NCBI GenBank assembly: GCA_007693395.1
Contig: REDS01000117.1
Location: forward strand, 1 to 64,000
Length of the DNA: 64,000 nt
Origin: Balneolaceae bacterium
Lineage (GTDB): Bacteria; Bacteroidota; Rhodothermia; Balneolales; Balneolaceae
Reading direction: 5' to 3'
Shown here in pieces: positions 59,611 through 64,000 of this stretch. Each line of letters opens with the position of its first letter. The first letter of the stretch is position 1. Under the pieces are notes generated by a model. The model had not been told where the DNA came from, searched no databases, and saw only the letters and a list, made by a program, of their open reading frames with translations. Position numbers and translations under genes: made by a program.

Positions 59611-59632
59611 GTATTGCAAGCATTTGCAATAC
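59611..59632. promoter_or_regulatory. Operator-like inverted repeat between HU and AgcS genes
   Basis: GTATTGCAA-GCAT-TTGCAATAC, perfect 9-bp arms, 44 bp upstream of the HU start. Confidence 0.6.
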
Positions 59633-59751
59633 ATTAGCTTGAAAGGAAAAGTAGATACCAATCGTTCACTCTTTCCTAAATTTTACACAAAAATTAGCCA
59701 AATCTTTTATACATTCGTAGCTGCCTTAAACCCGAAAGAATTAGTCTATCT

Positions 59752-61404
59752 ATGGAAAGATTTGAACAGATTATTTTTACCCTTGAAAGATTAGTATGGA
59801 ATTTTCCTGAAACCGTTTTTGGCCAGGAATCTCTTCCCCTGCTTGTCATCGTTATCCTTGGTTTTGGAATATTCATTACAGTTCGCTTGGGCTTCATCCA
59901 GATATTTCAGTTTAAGGAAGCATTTAGAGTTCTCTCAGGTAAATATGATGATCCAAAAGATGTTGGGGATATTAACCACTTTCAGGCACTTAGCACGGCT
60001 CTTTCTGCCACTGTTGGTGTAGGTAATATTGCGGGTGTAGCCCTTGCGATACATATTGGAGGCCCCGGAGCTCTTTTTTGGATGTGGGTTACAGCCATTT
60101 TTGGCATGGCAATTAAGTTTACAGAGTGTACTCTTGGTGCGCAGTATAGAGTTGAAAATAAAGATGGCACCGTTTCAGGAGGGCCGATGTACTACATCGA
60201 AAGAGGACTTGGCCCCAACTGGAAATGGTTAGCCATACTATTTGCAATTTCAGGATCAATCTGTGCCCTTCTCACCGGTAACGCCATTCAGGCAAACACC
60301 CTGGCTGATGTTGTTAACTCCGAGTTTAACGTTCCACTTTACATAACCGGATTTGTAACAGCCAGCCTTGTTGCTGCAGTAATTTTGGGGGGCATTAAAC
60401 GCATTGGTGCCGTAACTGCACGCGTGGTGCCTTTGATGGCCATTCTCTATGTTTTGGGCGGCCTGATCATTCTCTTATTGCATTTTGATCAGATTATACC
60501 CGGTTTTGTAACCATCATTTCTAATGCATTTAACCCACAGGCAGGTGTGCTTGGTGTGGGATCAGGAGCTCTTATTTTAACTCTTAGCTATGGTGTGCAG
60601 AGAGGCCTTTTCTCGAATGAGGCAGGCCAGGGTTCATCACCAATCGCTATGGCAGCTACCAAAACAAAAGATCCCGTTCATGCTGGCCTGGTTGGCTTAA
60701 TCGGCCCGTTCATCGATACACTTGTTGTATGTACCATCACCGGACTTGTAATTGTAGTTACAGGTGCATGGGACAGTTATCACAAGACAACCGTAAACCC
60801 CGCTGGGCCTAACATCGCTTATGTGGTTGATAACCCGATGGAAACACAGATTCAATTCGAAGATGGTATTCCCGTTGACGGCCAGATGCTGCGTTTCAGC
60901 ATACCGGTTGACACCATGTTTGTTGATGTGAATTACTCCATACCATTTAATGGTATTATTGACCTTTCGGAACAGCCAACTGCCATTTCTGATGACGGCA
61001 CAACACTTGCCAACCTGCACGGTGGGGTTGTAGAGAATGTGGCCAGTTTAACAGCAGTTGCATTTTCGATTGGCCTCGAACCCATTATGCCGGGGGGCCA
61101 ATATATCGTTGTAATTGCCGTATTTTTCTTCGTGCTGTCTACATCCATTAGCTGGAGTTATTACGGTGAACGATCTATACACTACCTGCTTGGGCAGCGC
61201 TCTATATTTACGTACCGAATGATCTTTGTAGGGATGCACTTTTTAGGCGCCATCGTTTCGGTTAGTGTGGTATGGTCTTTCGGTGATTTGATGCTGGGTA
61301 TCATGGCACTCACAAATATTATTGGCCTTATTGCACTCTCTGCAATTATTGTGAAAATTACACGCACATATTTAGCCAAACAGAAAGAGAAGAAAGCTTC
61401 ATAA
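59752..61404 (+). CDS. AgcS family alanine/glycine:sodium symporter
   Basis: ALSTALSATVGVGNIAGVALAIHIGGPGALFWMW; GVQRGLFSNEAGQGSSPIA. Confidence 0.95.
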   Translation: MERFEQIIFTLERLVWNFPETVFGQESLPLLVIVILGFGIFITVRLGFIQIFQFKEAFRVLSGKYDDPKDVGDINHFQALSTALSATVGVGNIAGVALAIHIGGPGALFWMWVTAIFGMAIKFTECTLGAQYRVENKDGTVSGGPMYYIERGLGPNWKWLAILFAISGSICALLTGNAIQANTLADVVNSEFNVPLYITGFVTASLVAAVILGGIKRIGAVTARVVPLMAILYVLGGLIILLLHFDQIIPGFVTIISNAFNPQAGVLGVGSGALILTLSYGVQRGLFSNEAGQGSSPIAMAATKTKDPVHAGLVGLIGPFIDTLVVCTITGLVIVVTGAWDSYHKTTVNPAGPNIAYVVDNPMETQIQFEDGIPVDGQMLRFSIPVDTMFVDVNYSIPFNGIIDLSEQPTAISDDGTTLANLHGGVVENVASLTAVAFSIGLEPIMPGGQYIVVIAVFFFVLSTSISWSYYGERSIHYLLGQRSIFTYRMIFVGMHFLGAIVSVSVVWSFGDLMLGIMALTNIIGLIALSAIIVKITRTYLAKQKEKKAS

Positions 61405-61415
61405 ACGGAGCCTCC

Positions 61416-62048
61416 ATGCAAAACAGTAAACTTACAGTAATTGAACATCCAATCATTGCGCGGGACTTGTCAATCCTGCGCAATGTAACCACAAAAACGG
61501 CTGAGTTCAGGCAGGCGCTTGGCAGAATTGCTACAATTCTGGCCTACTCCGCGCTGAAAGACCTGCCCCTAAAAGAGAAGGAAATTCATACTCCGATTAC
61601 CACCACATCAGGGTATGATATTGATACAGAAATTATTGTGGTACCCATTCTGAGGGCCGGACTGAGCCTGACCGGAGCCATTATTAATTTTGTGCCGGAT
61701 GCTAAAGTAGGCCATTTGGGTATGTACAGAGACGAAACCACACACGAACCCGTTGATTACTATTCAAACCTCCCCGAAAATCTTGGAAGCTCGCTCGTGC
61801 TTTTGGTTGACCCCATGCTGGCAACAGGCGGCAGTGCTGATGATGCTATCGGGTTTCTTAAGAAACAAGGTGCCAAACATATTCGATTTATATCCTTAAT
61901 TTCAGCGCCGGAAGGTTTAGAGCGAATTCAAAAAAAATATCCGGATGTTTCGATCATTACAGCAGCAGTTGACGAAAAACTTAACGATGATGCATTCATT
62001 GTTCCGGGCCTCGGAGATGCGGGAGATCGCTACTTTGGGACGAATTAA
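61416..62048 (+). CDS. upp: Uracil phosphoribosyltransferase
   Basis: VPILRAGLSLTGA; VLLVDPMLATGGSADDAI; PGLGDAGDRYFGT. Confidence 0.97.
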   Translation: MQNSKLTVIEHPIIARDLSILRNVTTKTAEFRQALGRIATILAYSALKDLPLKEKEIHTPITTTSGYDIDTEIIVVPILRAGLSLTGAIINFVPDAKVGHLGMYRDETTHEPVDYYSNLPENLGSSLVLLVDPMLATGGSADDAIGFLKKQGAKHIRFISLISAPEGLERIQKKYPDVSIITAAVDEKLNDDAFIVPGLGDAGDRYFGTN

Positions 62049-62589
62049 ACTCTCCCCTCTTTTACTGATAGTTTTTCTCTCTTCCATTGCCTGCTCCGAC
62101 CTATCTGAATACGACTCCAGTCAAGTAAGTTCAACTTTGAATGACTCTCTCATTGTTACTACCGAAAGCTGGGATGTTGAAATGAGACTTATGCAGGATG
62201 GCAGAAACCGAATGTTCATTGAAGGGTCATATGCAATCAACTATCAGGCATCTGACCGGAAAAGGACTGACATTAGTGGTCCTGTTTATGTACAAATTTA
62301 TGATACACTTGGAGCAGTTGAAACACGAGCCTGGAGTAATCGGGCTGTATACCTTGAACAAGAAGCTGTTTTTGAACTGTTCGATTCCGTTCGGGTTCAA
62401 ACAACAGCAGGAAACCGCCTCTACTCAGAATATCTTAAATGGACACAGGATACCGACAGAATCACATCGCCCTATTTTGTAATTATCATAACGGAAACAG
62501 ACAGTATCGCCGGCAGCGGTTTTGATGGTACCACAGATCTTGAAGACTACGTGATTGAACGCCCCAGCGGCAGAATGATGGTGGATTAA
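62017..62589 (+). CDS. lptC: LptC-like LPS export periplasmic lipoprotein
   Basis: MREIATLGRIKLSPLLLIVFLSSIAC lipobox; LptC-like domain; followed by OstA-like gene; start at 62017 chosen over 61945. Confidence 0.75.
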   Translation: MREIATLGRIKLSPLLLIVFLSSIACSDLSEYDSSQVSSTLNDSLIVTTESWDVEMRLMQDGRNRMFIEGSYAINYQASDRKRTDISGPVYVQIYDTLGAVETRAWSNRAVYLEQEAVFELFDSVRVQTTAGNRLYSEYLKWTQDTDRITSPYFVIIITETDSIAGSGFDGTTDLEDYVIERPSGRMMVD

Positions 62590-62591
62590 TC

Positions 62592-64000
62592 ATGCAAAAA
62601 CAGTTTTTTATCCTAACAATTCTGCTGATTTTCATTGCCCACTTTTCATCACCGCAACATCTATACTCACAAAGCAGAGTGAACATCATCCAGGCAGACC
62701 GTGCCATTGGCGGCATTGTTGATGGGCAAAACGTGCGTAAAATTCTCGGGAATGTGATTTTGCAAACTGATAAAATGCTCATGGAAACCGACAGCGTTTA
62801 CCAGTTTGTTGACAGAAATCTTCTGATGGCTTTCAACAATCAGATCGAAACTGAAAATGAAATGATCTGGGCGGATACATTACTTCACAATACCCGCACT
62901 GATTTCAGCCGGTTGCGAGGCAGGGTGATTATTCAATCAGAACAAAATATTGTTTTTAGTGACTCAATTGATGTGGATCAGGTACTCGACCTCGCCATAT
63001 TCAATGTACCCGTACGTTTTGAGGATGAGCGCGGGATACTTATCGCAGAAAACGGCCTCTACTACCAGGCTGTTGACAGCGCTGTTTTCAGGGGGAATGT
63101 ACAGCTGGCAGACAGCACCCAGTACCTTGAGGCCGACTCACTTTTCATGAACCGCTCAGCCGATCTTTATGAACTTTTCGGGCGCGTCTATGCTGATGAT
63201 TTTGAAGATAATGTGCGCTTTTCAGGTGATTATCTCTATGCCGATTCGCTTGGTTACCGTTTGTTGACCGGCGATGCCTGGCTGATGGAAGTAAATGAGG
63301 CCGAGACAGACACCACGCACCTCTTTGCAGAGATAATTGAGCTTCTCGAAACCGATACTACCAGCTACATGGATTCCTACGGGAATGTGAGAATCTGGTC
63401 ACCAAAATTTTCCGCAATTGCTGATACAGCTAATTACCGGGATGATATCGATCAATTTATCCTGAGGTCAAACCCAATTTTGTGGCAGAAAAGAATGCAG
63501 CTTACCGGCCCATACATTGAAGCACTTCTCGAAAATGATGAAATTAAATTTCTGCGGTCATTTACCCAGCCAATTGTTGTGATGGAAGACTCTACTACCG
63601 GCCGTCTGCATCAAATGACCGGAGATACACTGCATGCTTATTTTGATGATGGTAATATTGAACGCATCAGGGTATTCAACAACAATGAAAGTATTTTTCA
63701 TAATACAAATGAGGACGATGAACCCGATGGCCTCATCGAGATGATTTCGGCGGGATCACTAACCATGTATTTTACCGAAGGCGATATAGATTCACTCGTA
63801 GCAATGCGGAATATTGATGGCTCTTTTCTGCCGGAAGAATCTCAAAATATTGAGCGCCGTCTCGATAATTTTCGGTGGGACCCCGAGCTGAAGCCCGAAA
63901 AACCGGAGCTTCGCTCACCACGGTTACCGCCCATTCCTGAGGAACGTCCGTTTGAAATGCCGCCAAGATACATGAGGTATCTGCATGCTATTGTTGCCGA
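62592..64000 (+). CDS. OstA/LptA-like protein, truncated by window end
   Basis: Signal peptide MQKQFFILTILLIFIAHFSSPQHLYSQ; QADRAIGGIVDGQNVRKILGNVILQTDKMLMETDSVY; repeated xADSxxY OstA units; open to window end. Confidence 0.8.
   Translation, partial: MQKQFFILTILLIFIAHFSSPQHLYSQSRVNIIQADRAIGGIVDGQNVRKILGNVILQTDKMLMETDSVYQFVDRNLLMAFNNQIETENEMIWADTLLHNTRTDFSRLRGRVIIQSEQNIVFSDSIDVDQVLDLAIFNVPVRFEDERGILIAENGLYYQAVDSAVFRGNVQLADSTQYLEADSLFMNRSADLYELFGRVYADDFEDNVRFSGDYLYADSLGYRLLTGDAWLMEVNEAETDTTHLFAEIIELLETDTTSYMDSYGNVRIWSPKFSAIADTANYRDDIDQFILRSNPILWQKRMQLTGPYIEALLENDEIKFLRSFTQPIVVMEDSTTGRLHQMTGDTLHAYFDDGNIERIRVFNNNESIFHNTNEDDEPDGLIEMISAGSLTMYFTEGDIDSLVAMRNIDGSFLPEESQNIERRLDNFRWDPELKPEKPELRSPRLPPIPEERPFEMPPRYMRYLHAIVA

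Noticed and set aside
1-64000. CRISPR arrays, IS elements/transposases, prophage, rRNA operon
   Set aside because: None seen on reading either strand or in the ORF translations

Overview
This 64 kb window is a dense chromosomal segment, almost entirely core and housekeeping genes. Gene content, the F-ATPase layout and a TAnnTTTG-type promoter suggest a Bacteroidota/Balneolota-like bacterium; that assignment is inference. Recognisable blocks in order: sulfate assimilation (cysD fragment, cysQ, SLC13 permease); OmpA-family protein with a coiled coil; tyrosine phenol-lyase; HtrA protease, recO and an MMPL/RND protein; two mirror-image 'small TM protein + HTTM-like membrane protein' pairs; a glycan cluster; MlaC-like and TolC-like proteins; tRNA-Ser(UGA); an F1Fo ATP synthase operon without beta or epsilon, preceded by AtpI/AtpZ-like proteins, a bactofilin and an M23 peptidase; guaB; purB; M48 peptidase; a DUF2779-like protein; murB; CNNM/CBS protein; ssb; dapD-dapA-dapB-lysC; a 30-aa AURKAIP1/COX24-type (bS22/mS38-like) ORF missing from the ORF track; NFACT/RqcH; aroK-aroB; tamB; rnr; a peptidase-MA/TolB-propeller/surface-antigen fusion; a degenerate GH31-like lipoprotein; HU; an AgcS symporter; upp; lptC and an OstA-like protein. 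I saw no CRISPR array, IS element, prophage or rRNA operon. The best second-look items are the mirrored HTTM modules, the protease/propeller/barrel fusion, the bS22-like mini-gene, a candidate Shine-Dalgarno-sequestering hairpin beside a G10 tract, the degenerate GH31, and strong inverted repeats around the HU gene. All family assignments come from reading motifs; no database search was run.
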